Assembly (NCBI GenBank): GCA_963422275.1
Contig: OY729418.1
Span: forward strand, 3,596,001-3,660,000
From: G963422275 sp963422275
GTDB taxonomy: Bacteria > Pseudomonadota > Alphaproteobacteria > Rhodobacterales > Rhodobacteraceae
Reading direction: 5' to 3'
DNA length: 64,000 bases
The notes under the pieces are model-generated. The model was not told where the DNA came from, did no database searches, and worked only from the letters and a program-made list of their open reading frames with translations. This document shows positions 26,710 to 36,084 of this stretch, one piece after another. A program made the translations under genes and the position numbers. Position 1 is the stretch's first letter, and every line of letters starts with the position of its first letter.

Positions 26710-27246
26710 ATGCTTGATATCGGCTGGACCGAGCTTCTTCTGATTGGCGTGGTCGCTTTGATCGTGATCGGTCCCAAGGACTTACCCAAGATGTTTCGTG
26801 CACTTGGCAGGTTCACTGGAAAGATGCGGGGCATGGCACGGGAATTTCAACGTGCGATGGATCAAGCTGCTGACGAGAGCGGGATGAAGGAGGTCACTTC
26901 TAGCTTGAAGTCAGCAGCTTCGGCAGGAAATGCGGTTGCAAATCCATTGAAGGAAATGTCGACCAGAATCCAAAGTGGGTTCGAAGCAGCGGTCGCGCCT
27001 TCAAAAATACTGAACGAACAAAAGCCTCGTCCACAGACCGATGCCGAGGTCTCACCAAGCGCCAAGACCGAATTCAGTGACACTGCCGCTGGTGACTCGG
27101 CGAACGGAGCTGTGGCCGGTGCGGAATCCGAATCTTTCGCGTCTGCTTCAAATGTATCGGAGTCGGGCGGGGCAGCCGATGCCGAAGTCTTGGTGGACAC
27201 CGAGGTCCTTGACACTGGAAAAGCGGCCGTCAAGTCCGATAAATGA
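26710..27246 (+). CDS. tatB: Sec-independent protein translocase TatB
   Basis: TatB, 178 residues, works with TatC in recognising twin-arginine signals. The N-terminus is MLDIGWTELLLIGVVALIVIGPKDLPKM, with the family Glu in the membrane helix and the GPKDLP hinge, then an amphipathic helix and a long Ala/Ser/Glu-rich tail, usual in Alphaproteobacteria. It starts 17 bases after tatA and overlaps tatC by four bases. Confidence 0.95.
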   Translation: MLDIGWTELLLIGVVALIVIGPKDLPKMFRALGRFTGKMRGMAREFQRAMDQAADESGMKEVTSSLKSAASAGNAVANPLKEMSTRIQSGFEAAVAPSKILNEQKPRPQTDAEVSPSAKTEFSDTAAGDSANGAVAGAESESFASASNVSESGGAADAEVLVDTEVLDTGKAAVKSDK

Positions 27247-28175
27247 CATCCGAAGACGAGATCGAAGACACCAAAGCACCGCTGATTGAGCACCTCACGG
27301 AACTGCGAACCCGACTCGTTCGCTCGCTTGTCGCATTCTTGGTCGGGATGGTGATCTGCTTTGCTGTATGGAATCCGATCTTCAATTTTCTTACCCAGCC
27401 AATTTGTGCGCAACTCACCCTTCGAAGTCAGGAATGTGGGCTGATACTTATCAAGCTGCAGGAAGGATTCTTCGTTGCGATACGGATCTCTCTCCTAGGC
27501 GGCTTCATTCTGGCATTTCCCTACATCGGAGCCCAGATGTGGCGCTTTGTCGCGCCAGGCCTCTACAAAAGCGAAAAGAGCGCCTTTCTTCCGTTTTTGT
27601 TAGCATCTCCCCTCATGTTCTTTCTCGGAGCAGCATTCGCATTCTACATCGTAATCCCCCTCGCCTTCGACTTTTTCCTAGGATTTCAGCAGGAGGGAGT
27701 GCTCTTCGAAGGAACTGGTGGCGAGCAGGGCGTTCTCGCAGAGGCAGGCATAACGTTTCAGGGTTCGGTCGCCGAGTACCTGTCGCTCACGGTCAAGTTC
27801 ATATTGGCCTTTGGGCTGTGCTTTCAGCTTCCCGTACTGCTCACGCTCATGGGCAAGGCTGGGCTCGTTTCGGCCGAAACACTCGGTTCGATTCGCAAAT
27901 ACGCTGCTGTTGGCATTTTGACCTTAGCGGCACTTGTGACGCCGCCGGATATCATCACACAAGTGATACTTTTCGTGGTTGTTTACGGTCTTTACGAAAT
28001 CTCGATTTGGCTGGTTCGGGGAGTCGAAAAGCGTCGTGATCGGGAATTGCGGAAGCAAGGATTGATATTCGAAGATGACGAATCGAATGAACCGAGTGGC
28101 AACACGGAGAAAGGCGGTGCGTACTCTGAGCCTGCGGACGGCGATGGAAACACAACGGAAGCGGCAACGAAGTGA
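27243..28175 (+). CDS. tatC: Sec-independent protein translocase TatC
   Basis: TatC, 310 residues, is the six-helix core receptor of the Tat system. The start region APLIEHLTELRTRLVRSLVAF, the first periplasmic loop, and later FYIVIPLAFDFF and LVTPPDIITQVILFVVVYGLYEISIWL are family hallmarks. The stop TGA overlaps the GTG start of the downstream ATPase gene. The tail after the last helix is acidic and repeat-free. Confidence 0.96.
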   Translation: MTSEDEIEDTKAPLIEHLTELRTRLVRSLVAFLVGMVICFAVWNPIFNFLTQPICAQLTLRSQECGLILIKLQEGFFVAIRISLLGGFILAFPYIGAQMWRFVAPGLYKSEKSAFLPFLLASPLMFFLGAAFAFYIVIPLAFDFFLGFQQEGVLFEGTGGEQGVLAEAGITFQGSVAEYLSLTVKFILAFGLCFQLPVLLTLMGKAGLVSAETLGSIRKYAAVGILTLAALVTPPDIITQVILFVVVYGLYEISIWLVRGVEKRRDRELRKQGLIFEDDESNEPSGNTEKGGAYSEPADGDGNTTEAATK

Positions 28176-29020
28176 AGCGGTCCATTGACGAGTACGTTTC
28201 GCGGATTGCGGATGCTCTTGAGCGAATTAGCCCAAGACCATCGGACTATCAAGATTTTCGGAGTACGGACGCTTTTGTCTGGCGGACGGAGCCCGACCGT
28301 CTAGACCCTGTGTCTGACGTCAACAGGATCGATTTGTCCCTTCTTGTCGGAATTGACCGGGCTCGAGACACCCTGCTGGACAACACGCGCCACTTTGCCG
28401 CAGGGAGGCCGGCCAATAACGCGCTCCTTTGGGGAGCTAGGGGCATGGGCAAGTCTTCGCTTGTCAAGGCGGTTCACGCAAAGCTTGCTGACGCATACTC
28501 AAACTTGAAGCTCGTTGAACTGCTGAGGGACGACCTCCCGAGTCTTGGACGGTTGCTTGGCATTTTGAGGGGAACCCGCGACTGTCGCTTTATCTTGTTT
28601 TGCGACGACTTGTCTTTTTCGCGGGATGAATCCCACTACAAGTCCTTGAAAGCCGCGCTAGATGGAGGAGTAGAGGGGCGACCGCAAAACGTTGTTTTCT
28701 ACGCAACGTCGAACAGGCGGCACTTGATGCCTAGGGATATGATCGAGAACGAAAGATCAACTGCGGTCAATCCTTCGGAGGCTGTCGAAGAGAAAATCTC
28801 GCTATCGGACCGGTTTGGCCTATGGCTTGGCTTTCATCCTTGCTCGCAAGACGAATATCTTGAGATGGTGAATAGATACTGTGCCGAGTTCGGAATCCAT
28901 ATTGACGAGGTTGAGCGGCGCACAGGCGCAATTGAATGGCAACAAACGCGTGGTGCAAGATCGGGTCGAGTGGCATGGCAGCACTACATCCACCTCGCTG
29001 GTCAGCGAGGTGGCAAGTGA
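28172..29020 (+). CDS. DUF815-family P-loop ATPase
   Basis: Predicted AAA-type ATPase of 282 residues, DUF815 family, biochemical role unknown. Walker A is LLWGARGMGKSSLVKA (~residue 85), Walker B FILFCDDLSFS, then a sensor-like VVFYATSNRRHL and DRFGLWLGFHPCSQDEYL. The GTG start overlaps the tatC stop by four bases, so it is translationally coupled to tatABC here. In many Alphaproteobacteria this gene lies between nlpD and yajC, so its position directly behind tatC is part of the rearrangement described for this region. Confidence 0.88.
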   Translation: MKRSIDEYVSRIADALERISPRPSDYQDFRSTDAFVWRTEPDRLDPVSDVNRIDLSLLVGIDRARDTLLDNTRHFAAGRPANNALLWGARGMGKSSLVKAVHAKLADAYSNLKLVELLRDDLPSLGRLLGILRGTRDCRFILFCDDLSFSRDESHYKSLKAALDGGVEGRPQNVVFYATSNRRHLMPRDMIENERSTAVNPSEAVEEKISLSDRFGLWLGFHPCSQDEYLEMVNRYCAEFGIHIDEVERRTGAIEWQQTRGARSGRVAWQHYIHLAGQRGGK

Positions 29021-29764
29021 TTGCCGTCCGCGGGATCAGAAGCGTCTTGTGGTTGGAACAGTGAAAGAAAGTAGCGCCTTCAAACCGTCAGTTTCTCAAT
29101 CTGCGGAGTAGGGTCTAGCGTTGTGTTAGAAATCCAATCCGAGACCGTTCTGAAATTTGGCTTGCGCTTGATTTGGCGATTTCTGGAGCTGATGGCAACC
29201 AATGGATGACGGCGGTGGATTTTGGCGCTTACGGGTCGCGGTTTCAAGCCACGATGCGCTGCCCCTAGCGGGATCGGGACAGATTCCAATTCTCTGGTCG
29301 GGACCTGGTCAATCCGGTTTGCCGCCTTGAACAGGTTCAGGACCATTGCCTTGAAGGCTATTTCACCTCCATCTACCGGGGGGCGTCCCTGAACCGAGAC
29401 CGTGCCGCACCACTAGCTGGTTAAACCATCTGCGTTGCCGAAATCGGGGAAGGTGTCTGGACCCCAGTCGGTGGACTGGCTGATGCACGCCCACCACGCT
29501 TGCCTCTGCTGTCGGTTTCTGTCGGCGACGGAAGTGCCGCCGATCTTCGACAACACCGTATGGGCGCGCGTATCTTCTCCCTTTCTGCATCATTGCCGAG
29601 AAAGGGGCATCTGCCGGGCCAATAGGGATGGAAACAACCCACTAAAAGCTCCACCGCACAAATGCTGAGTCATTGAATCCAAACGAAGCAACAACTGAGC
29701 ATGTCGGGTGAATCTCAAACAACCACAACGGGAGCGACCCACCCGCGCGGAGAGGATGGCACTC
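29021..29764 (-). pseudogene. Gap holding a transposase C-terminal relic
   Basis: About 744 bases without an intact gene. On the minus strand, ~29200-29400 reads GGEIAFKAMVLNLFKAANRIDQVP and then AAHRGLKPR. The same stretch, ~70% alike by eye at nucleotide level, recurs at 61.53-61.63 kb on the same strand, so both are remnants of related transposases, probably IS5-superfamily. Bases 29400-29650 may be a frameshifted upstream part of the same relic. It marks the left edge of the inverted nlpD-serS block. Confidence 0.5.
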
Positions 29765-30547
29765 TCAACCTCTCCCAATAAAGGGCATTTTCGTGGCCAT
29801 GATCGTCATGAACTGGATGTTCGTGTCTAGTGACAACTTGGCAATGTACGCAACAGCGTCGCCGCAATGCCTTACATTGAAGACTGGTTCAACTCTGACA
29901 TCGCCGGAAGCTTGGGGAACTCCACGCTTGAATTTCTCCGCCATCTGCGTATCGGCGTTGCCGATATCGAGCTGGCTGCACACAATGTCGTGGTCACGGC
30001 CGTCGAGTGAGATGCTCTTGGTTAGTCCGGTAATTGCATGTTTTGTTGCGGTGTAGGCGACGGTGTTCGGGCGTGGTGCGTGAGACGACACAGATCCGTT
30101 ATTGATAATCCGCCCGCCTTTGGGACTCTGCTGCTTCATGATTCTGGCAGCACGGCGAGCACACAGGAAGCTGCCTGTCAAGTTCACTGCGACACATCGG
30201 TTCCAGTGGGCAATGTCTAGCTCATCGATTGAAACCGCCGGTGTTCCAACACCGGCATTGTTGAAAAGCACGTCAAGCCTCCCGAAATTCTCCTCGACTT
30301 GATCAAACAGAGAATCAACATCTTCCACGATCGAGACATCCGCCGCAATGGGGATAATCGGAATGCCGTTTCGTTTGGCAAGAAATCTCGTTTCATGGAG
30401 TGTTTCTTCGTGCCGACCGGCCAAGATCAGCGCGAACCCTTCTCTGTTCAGCGCAAGTGCCGCGGCTCGTCCAATGCCTGAGCCTGCACCGGTGACTAGT
30501 GCGACCTTAGCTTTCCAAGAATTAAATGAGTCCCAAGCCATTTCCAC
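29765..30547 (-). CDS. Short-chain dehydrogenase/reductase
   Basis: Classical SDR oxidoreductase, 260 residues, NAD(P)-dependent, substrate unknown. All hallmarks are present: TGAGSGIGRA near residue 19, NNAGVG, NNGSVSSHA with the catalytic Ser, and YTATKHAITG with the Tyr-x3-Lys pair. It sits after nlpD on the same strand with an 88-base gap and is not part of the usual surE-pcm-nlpD set, so it was probably carried in or joined during rearrangement. Confidence 0.9.
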   Translation of the reverse strand: MEMAWDSFNSWKAKVALVTGAGSGIGRAAALALNREGFALILAGRHEETLHETRFLAKRNGIPIIPIAADVSIVEDVDSLFDQVEENFGRLDVLFNNAGVGTPAVSIDELDIAHWNRCVAVNLTGSFLCARRAARIMKQQSPKGGRIINNGSVSSHAPRPNTVAYTATKHAITGLTKSISLDGRDHDIVCSQLDIGNADTQMAEKFKRGVPQASGDVRVEPVFNVRHCGDAVAYIAKLSLDTNIQFMTIMATKMPFIGRG

Positions 30548-30635
30548 TATATGCCTGAATGCGGTATCCGCTCAACTTGATCCGGAGGGGTTTTGTTGTC
30601 TCGTCAACCGAAGCCATGTTAAATTGGTTGCTCAG

Positions 30636-31901
30636 CTAATTCGAGAACAGCTTTTCTGGATCGGTGCTTTTGGTACCTTCACGTATCTCAAAATGCAGGT
30701 ATTCCTTGGAACCACCCGCGACGTGGCCTATCAACTGCCCGCGCTCAACTTTTTGGCCCCTTTCAAGCGGAACATCGGTGATATTCGAGTAGACAGTGTA
30801 AATGTTTTGAGGATGTTTCAGAAGAAGTATCACTGTCTGGTCGGCGGCCGGTGAAACCAGAGCGACAGCACCGTCCGCGGCAGCCACAACGATGCCCCCT
30901 TCTGGCGCGGCGATGTCAATGCCTTCGCTCCCTCCAGGTTTTCCAGAATACCTGCGAATGATTTTCCCGTTCAGGGGCCGCATAAATCCGGTGCTTCGGT
31001 CGTTCGGAGCATTTTCTTGAGTGGCAGCTTCGGGTTTCTGCACGGTTTCAGGTTGCGTAACAACTCCAGTTATTTTCTGTGCCAGACTCTCAGCCTCAGC
31101 TGGTCGTACAATTGCGGTGGAGGGTGGCGTTTCAGTTTGCTCAGGTGAAGTGCGTTGGACAGGCGTTTCGCTCTCGGTATCTTGCTCGCCACTTGACGCT
31201 ATGCCACTAATTTCATGAGAAGCCGGAATGATCAGGGTTTGATTAACCCTTACCGAGGAGTCCGGACTGAGTGAATTCCAGCTAGCCAGTGCGGGAACAG
31301 AGACTCCGTGGAGATTGGCAATGGAGTGAACGGTTTCCCCTGGCTGAACTCTGTGCACGATTTGATTTGCAACAGGAGCGGGATCAACAATGGTAACTTC
31401 TAATGATGGGTCCGCTATCGAATCAATCGCGTTTGATGCGAGCTCAGAGATATCAAGGGGTTTGCTGGCCGAAGCGGTGTCTTCCGTCAAGTCGCGGTAC
31501 GGCCTCAAAAATTCGCTCGGAAGAGTCAGAGCGCGGCCCGATTCCAGCGGTGTTTCCACGCGAACCCTGTTGATTGCCGCTAGCTGCTCAGGGTTCACGT
31601 TGATTCGGTTTCCGATATCACGCACGGTCTCGCCGTACCGAGCAATCACGTAAATTCGATTTTCCAGTGCCACAATTCCCCGGTCGTCGGGTTCTGGCCA
31701 TTCCTCAATCAACTCTTCCGCAATTTCCGGAAAAGGGTGATCGGTGGGCTTGGGAGAACGCAAGTCGCAGCCTGCGGCCAACAGGATAAGTCCACAGCCA
31801 GCCAGAAATGGCGAAACGCCGATCAAGCCACGTTCCGCCGTCTTATCCGCAAGACACATCAGCTTATTGAATTCCAGTGCACCCGGCGGTTGTTTACTCA
31901 T
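30636..31901 (-). CDS. nlpD: NlpD-like lipoprotein with LysM and degenerate M23 domain
   Basis: Envelope lipoprotein of 421 residues. The signal ends LILLAAGC, with Cys45 as the lipidation site. Two LysM peptidoglycan-binding modules follow (RIYVIARYGETVRDIGNRINV and VHRVQPGETVHSIANLHGV), then a C-terminal M23/LytM-like domain (~residue 300-421). The M23 metal ligands are not conserved: the site reads GSEGIDIAAPEG with no His, and the last motif is YLHFEIR where active enzymes have HxH. Like E. coli NlpD it is therefore more likely an amidase activator than a hydrolase. The start overlaps pcm by eight bases, with GAGGGAA upstream. Confidence 0.9.
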   Translation of the reverse strand: MSKQPPGALEFNKLMCLADKTAERGLIGVSPFLAGCGLILLAAGCDLRSPKPTDHPFPEIAEELIEEWPEPDDRGIVALENRIYVIARYGETVRDIGNRINVNPEQLAAINRVRVETPLESGRALTLPSEFLRPYRDLTEDTASASKPLDISELASNAIDSIADPSLEVTIVDPAPVANQIVHRVQPGETVHSIANLHGVSVPALASWNSLSPDSSVRVNQTLIIPASHEISGIASSGEQDTESETPVQRTSPEQTETPPSTAIVRPAEAESLAQKITGVVTQPETVQKPEAATQENAPNDRSTGFMRPLNGKIIRRYSGKPGGSEGIDIAAPEGGIVVAAADGAVALVSPAADQTVILLLKHPQNIYTVYSNITDVPLERGQKVERGQLIGHVAGGSKEYLHFEIREGTKSTDPEKLFSN

Positions 31902-32538
31902 CTGCTATTCCCTCGATCAGTGGCACGAATCGCACACCGCCGAGGTCCTCGCATTCCAAGCCGTTTTCGATTTTCGTTACCTTCACCAGCCTTTGCTCAT
32001 ATGCTGTCTCGGAGATTGGAAGAACCATGATTCCTCCCTTCTTGAGCTGCTCTGCTAGAACGGGCGGAATGTCTTCCGCAGCGGCGCATACCATCACTCG
32101 GTCAAAGGGCGCCGCCCCGGGAAGCCCACGTGATCCATCGGCCACCACAATCGTTATGTTCTCCCGTCCGAAACCGGAAATGGCTTTATTTGTGGCAGAC
32201 TGCACAAGCTTGTGATGCCTTTCCAAACTATACACCCGCTTGGCGAGATACGAAAGAATCAAAGTCTGATAGCCAGTGCCGGTTCCCACCTCCAACACTC
32301 GGTGCGTATGAGCCACCTCAAGTGCTTGCGTCATGAGTCCGACAATTGTCGGTTGGCTAATTGTCTGTCCACATTCGATAGGCAACGGTATGTCCTGATA
32401 AGCTCGCGCCGCGAAGGACTCGGGAACGAATTGCCTCCGGTCTATATCTTCCATCACTTTCAGAACCGTTGGGTCGGTAACGCCGCGATGACGGATAGTT
32501 CGAATCAACGTGCGCATCCCTTCGGGAAAGTTGGTCAT
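31894..32538 (-). CDS. pcm: Protein-L-isoaspartate O-methyltransferase
   Basis: Repair methyltransferase, 214 residues, which methylates L-isoaspartyl residues in damaged proteins using S-adenosylmethionine. The motif RRQFVPESFAARAYQDIPLPIECGQTISQP precedes the SAM motif VLEVGTGTGYQT; FDRVMVCAAAEDIP and LPI follow. Start and stop overlap neighbours (surE by four bases, nlpD by eight), so surE-pcm-nlpD form one operon. Confidence 0.95.
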   Translation of the reverse strand: MTNFPEGMRTLIRTIRHRGVTDPTVLKVMEDIDRRQFVPESFAARAYQDIPLPIECGQTISQPTIVGLMTQALEVAHTHRVLEVGTGTGYQTLILSYLAKRVYSLERHHKLVQSATNKAISGFGRENITIVVADGSRGLPGAAPFDRVMVCAAAEDIPPVLAEQLKKGGIMVLPISETAYEQRLVKVTKIENGLECEDLGGVRFVPLIEGIADE

Positions 32539-33317
32539 TGCAGGTCTACCCGGAGGCTGTCCAGCTTATCATGAGCTGTAAGATCTGCTCGCATCGGAGT
32601 GACCGAAATGAAGTTGGCGTGGTTCGCATGGACATCCGTCCCCTCAGCCGATGACTTGAACTGCGAGCCGCTATGAACGAACAGGAAATTTCGGCCAGAT
32701 GGAGAGCGCATCGACTTCATCTTGAATTTTGTATTCTCACGAAAACCTTGCCGGGTAATTCTAATGCCTGCTACGTCGGTGACCGAACAGGGAGGGAAGT
32801 TTACATTGTAGAAGAGCCGATATTCCGCGTTGTCCCAGAACGAAGCCTTCAAGAGCGCGCAGACAAGGCGCGGTGCGTATGCCCGCGAGGCCTCGAACGG
32901 GTCCACGAGATCCTCGTTCTCGGGGCCGAAATACTGCGACAACGCGATCGACTTGGTTCCCTGCAACGCCGCTTCCATGGCCGCGCCTACAGTTCCTGAA
33001 TAAAGGACGTTCTCACCAGAGTTATTCCCGCGGTTGATTCCAGACAGCACCAAGTCGGGATGCATCTTCATGACCTCGTGAATTCCCGCGATGACGCAGT
33101 CTGCAGGGGTTCCGGTCACAGCGAAGCGCCGTGAGTTGACAGTCTCGATACGCATCGGTTGTGCAAATGATGTGCAATGGGCCGTCCCCGATTGCTCCAA
33201 TGCCGGAGCCACGGTCCAAACGTCTCCGTCCTCGCCAGCTAACTCACGTGCGACGGCTTCAATTGCGGAAAGTCCCGGTGCCAGTATGCCGTCGTCGTTT
33301 GTTACAAGGATTCGCAT
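32535..33317 (-). CDS. surE: 5'/3'-nucleotidase SurE
   Basis: SurE is a metal-dependent phosphatase for nucleoside monophosphates, linked to stress and stationary phase. The 260-residue protein starts MRILVTNDDGILAPGL with the metal-binding Asp pair, and has VTGTPADCVIAGI and SGINRGNNSGENVLYSGTVGAAMEA. The frame extends to 33365, but ATG 33317 is the family start. It overlaps pcm by four bases. Confidence 0.95.
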   Translation of the reverse strand: MRILVTNDDGILAPGLSAIEAVARELAGEDGDVWTVAPALEQSGTAHCTSFAQPMRIETVNSRRFAVTGTPADCVIAGIHEVMKMHPDLVLSGINRGNNSGENVLYSGTVGAAMEAALQGTKSIALSQYFGPENEDLVDPFEASRAYAPRLVCALLKASFWDNAEYRLFYNVNFPPCSVTDVAGIRITRQGFRENTKFKMKSMRSPSGRNFLFVHSGSQFKSSAEGTDVHANHANFISVTPMRADLTAHDKLDSLRVDLQ

Positions 33318-33462
33318 GCTTGCAGTTCTTCTGGTGGTTTCAATTTTACCGTCTTTCTGCGACAACTCGTCCGGTGTTCACCACGGCAACACAAAATGCC
33401 AGTGAGCAGAGGCGGCGTTTTTTCGAAAATGGACTCTGATACGCATGTCGCGTCGCAACTCC

Positions 33463-34755
33463 TCACAGCAATTCCCCGTTGGGTTCAATGGTGGATCGTT
33501 CGCCAAGATACGAATGCAGCGTTGCCGGCACATCGACGCCACCGTCCTCACGCTGGTGGTTTTCAAGAACTGCGATGAGGGTTCGGCCCACGGCTAGCCC
33601 AGAACCATTCAATGTATGCACAAATTTGAGGTGGCCGCCCTCTTTCAAACGATAGCGGGCGTTCATCCGCCGGGCTTGAAAGTCGCCGCAATTGGAAACC
33701 GAACTGATTTCGCGGTGTAACCCCTGGCCTGGGAGCCAGACTTCGATATCATATGTCTTAAGAGCTCCGAATCCCGTGTCTCCAGAGCACAAGATAACTG
33801 TCCTGTAGGGAAGTTCTAACGCTTCCAGTACGCTTTCGGCGCATCGCACCATCCGTTCTTGCTCAGCGCAACTGGTCTCCGGTGTTGTTATGGAGACCAT
33901 CTCGACTTTCTCGAACTGGTGTTGACGAAGCATTCCAGCGGTATCCTTTCCCGCAGCGCCAGCCTCTGAACGGAAGCACTGGGTGTGGGCGCAGTATCTT
34001 CGCGGAAGGTAGTCCTCGTCTATCTTGGTTTCGCTCACGATGTTGGTAAGTGTGACCTCAGAGGTGGGAATCAACCATCTGCCGTCAGTTGTCTGGAAGG
34101 AATCTTCGCCAAACTTGGGCAGTTGCCCGGTACCGAGCATTGATGACTCACGAACCAGAATGGGCGTCCAGACCTCGGTCAGGCCGTTCTTTTCGACTTG
34201 CATATCAATCATGAATTGGGCGATGGCTCTGTGAAGCCGGGCGATTGCACCCGACATCACGACAAATCGCGAGCCGGAAAGCTTCGCAGCCGTCTTGAAA
34301 TCCATTCCGTCATGTGCACACCGGATGTCGAAATGCTCGGCAGGCTCGAACTGAAAATTCCTGGGTTTCCCCCATCTTCGAACTTCGACATTCTCGCTTT
34401 CATTTCTGCCAACAGGGACATCGTCGTCTAGTCGGTTTGGAATCGCTAGCAGAAGTTCTTTCAGGAGCGAGTTTTGGGAGCTGGCCTCACGTTCGAGGAG
34501 TGCAACGTTGGATTTCTTTTCTGAACTGATTCTGCGGAGCGAGCTGAACGTTGCCTCGTTCCCCGCGGCTTTAGCTTTGCCTGCCTGCCGAGCCGTCGCC
34601 TTTTGCTCCGCTTTGGCGCGCTCAGCCTTGAAAATCCATTCTCGGCGTCTCTTATCGATAGCAAGGATTTTCTGTGCCATTGGCACTTCGCCCCGCTTGG
34701 CGAGCGCCGCATCGAATTCTTCGGGATTTTCGTGAATTAACTTGATGTCATGCAT
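33463..34755 (-). CDS. serS: Serine--tRNA ligase
   Basis: Charges tRNA-Ser with serine; 430 residues, usual length. The N-terminal coiled-coil arm spans about residues 25-105. The class II catalytic core has motif 2 (CFRSEAGAAGKDTAGMLRQHQFEKVEMV) and motif 3 near the end (GLAVGRTLIAVLENHQ), plus TSEVTLTNIV. It is upstream of surE with a 145-base gap on the same strand. In many relatives it directly follows tatC on the same strand; here it is inverted relative to tatC. Confidence 0.96.
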   Translation of the reverse strand: MHDIKLIHENPEEFDAALAKRGEVPMAQKILAIDKRRREWIFKAERAKAEQKATARQAGKAKAAGNEATFSSLRRISSEKKSNVALLEREASSQNSLLKELLLAIPNRLDDDVPVGRNESENVEVRRWGKPRNFQFEPAEHFDIRCAHDGMDFKTAAKLSGSRFVVMSGAIARLHRAIAQFMIDMQVEKNGLTEVWTPILVRESSMLGTGQLPKFGEDSFQTTDGRWLIPTSEVTLTNIVSETKIDEDYLPRRYCAHTQCFRSEAGAAGKDTAGMLRQHQFEKVEMVSITTPETSCAEQERMVRCAESVLEALELPYRTVILCSGDTGFGALKTYDIEVWLPGQGLHREISSVSNCGDFQARRMNARYRLKEGGHLKFVHTLNGSGLAVGRTLIAVLENHQREDGGVDVPATLHSYLGERSTIEPNGELL

Positions 34756-35083
34756 GGCGGAGGTACGAGCCTCTTTGTGAAATGCACTGCTTATGCCGCA
34801 ATTGCACCATGATTTGAACTCAAATCTGAATTATCCCAATGAGTCTTGATTCCATCGATCATTTTGATTGAATGATGGACATCCGTCCGTTCAAATTGCG
34901 AAACAGGACTGTTGCGAAATGGCCCCACCCAGTCATGGACGTTGGCGGGCTTTGGAGATTGTCCTGATGCAATCGAAGGGGGCAGGCTGGATTTCTTTAT
35001 GGCAATGGTTGTTGAGCGCGTGTCGCCGGAGACCGCCCTTTTCAAGGGAACGCCCAATGTGTAGCGACTATCGGAGGTCGCTA

Positions 35084-35388
35084 GATATTGTCGTCATGAG
35101 TGATGTTTATCTGCATTGTCTGTCGAACTCACTCGATGGTTCTTGGAGGCGGCTCATGGGAATGGCTCATCGGCGTCATGACATTTCGGACCGGGTCTGG
35201 CTGTTGCTGGAGCCTCATCTGCCTGGCCGAGCGGGAAGTTGGGGGGGCGCAGGACAATCGTCGGTTCATCAATGCGATCTTCCGGGTTCTTCGCACCGGC
35301 GCTCCCTGGCGTGATTTGCCGCCAGACTGTGGAGACTGGAAAAACACCCATCGCCGGTTCTGTCGCTGGCGGGACAAGGGTCTCTGGG
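35084..35388 (+). mobile_element. IS427-group IS5-family element, 5' fragment
   Basis: Begins with GATATTGTCGTCATGA, one base off the terminal repeat of the intact element at 42976-43821, preceded by TA. The following ~300 bases match that copy closely: GMAHRRHDISDRVWLLLEPHLPGRAG, then RRFINAIFRVLRTGAPWRDLPPDCGDWKNTHRRFC. A short deletion near 35240 shifts the frame. The homology stops at about 35388 (GGGATCAGG), where it is fused to another IS end. The element has lost all of its 3' half and cannot be active. Confidence 0.8.
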
Positions 35389-35594
35389 GGGATCAGGCTG
35401 TCCATCCGCTCCAGAAAGATCTCGCGGCGCGTCTTGCGCTTCTTGCGATCGCATTGGAGGCTGGCAAAGGTCAATTGCCGAAGGCGCTGCATGTCAGGAT
35501 CCCCCCCAAAAAAAAGGCGTGGCGCAAAATAGCGGGCGCGCACCGGATGCGCAATGACACGCCCAAAATCAGGCTGCATTCAGAGGTTCCTTAG
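35389..35594 (-). mobile_element. IS5-group element, solo 5' end (copy a)
   Basis: About 206 bases that are the reverse complement of the 5' end of the IS5-group element seen at 42.2, 55.4-58.4 and 62.8 kb. The minus strand runs from the terminus CTAAGGAACCTCTGAAT through the start MQRLRQLTFASLQCDRKK to IFLERMDSLIP, where it joins the IS427-group fragment. Only the terminus and the first ~35 codons are present. Confidence 0.75.
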
Positions 35595-36084
35595 CTAACT
35601 GCGTGAGCATGGCCTGAAGGGGGGGGGGCCGAGCTAGAGGCATTCAATTAGGGCGCTAGCCGATGTTTATCTACAGCGTTGTATACATGATGCACCGAGA
35701 CATTGATTTCGCAGGCCTGTCGTTGATCCATGGCTTTTCAACTATGAAATATGGCCAAAGCGTTGTCGATATCCGTCAACTGGTATAGTTGACCGCCCAT
35801 TTGCGCGGTTTGCTGTTTTGAACTGTCGGGAACGCTTCAGATTATGCAAGATACCATCAGTTGGGGCATGCACGAAACGTTATTTGCTTGAATTCAGCAT
35901 TGGCCCGATTGGCATTCCTGTCATAATATTCAGTCATTGTGCTAGTCATATGATCGGGTTTGCGATGGAGTGGCGATGGATTATATTTCAGAAATGGTAG
36001 ACCTGCACTCGATAAGCAACGGTACTGATTCTACAGCGAAAGAAGCAGGACCGCACCAGTGATTGGAAGACGGTGAGGATTGCT
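35595..36084. other. Leader region of the aminotransferase gene with a G10 run
   Basis: About 490 bases, AT-richer than the neighbours, with no credible gene. A run of ten G occurs at 35619-35628, just outside the IS end. GAGGA at 36075-36079 serves the aminotransferase ATG at 36085. I see no recognisable operator. Confidence 0.45.

Noticed and set aside
28172..34755. An undescribed defence or toxin system around the DUF815 ATPase
   Set aside because: The neighbours are the normal Tat, repair and cell-wall genes; the odd order is explained by rearrangement, with no effector, toxin or nuclease present.
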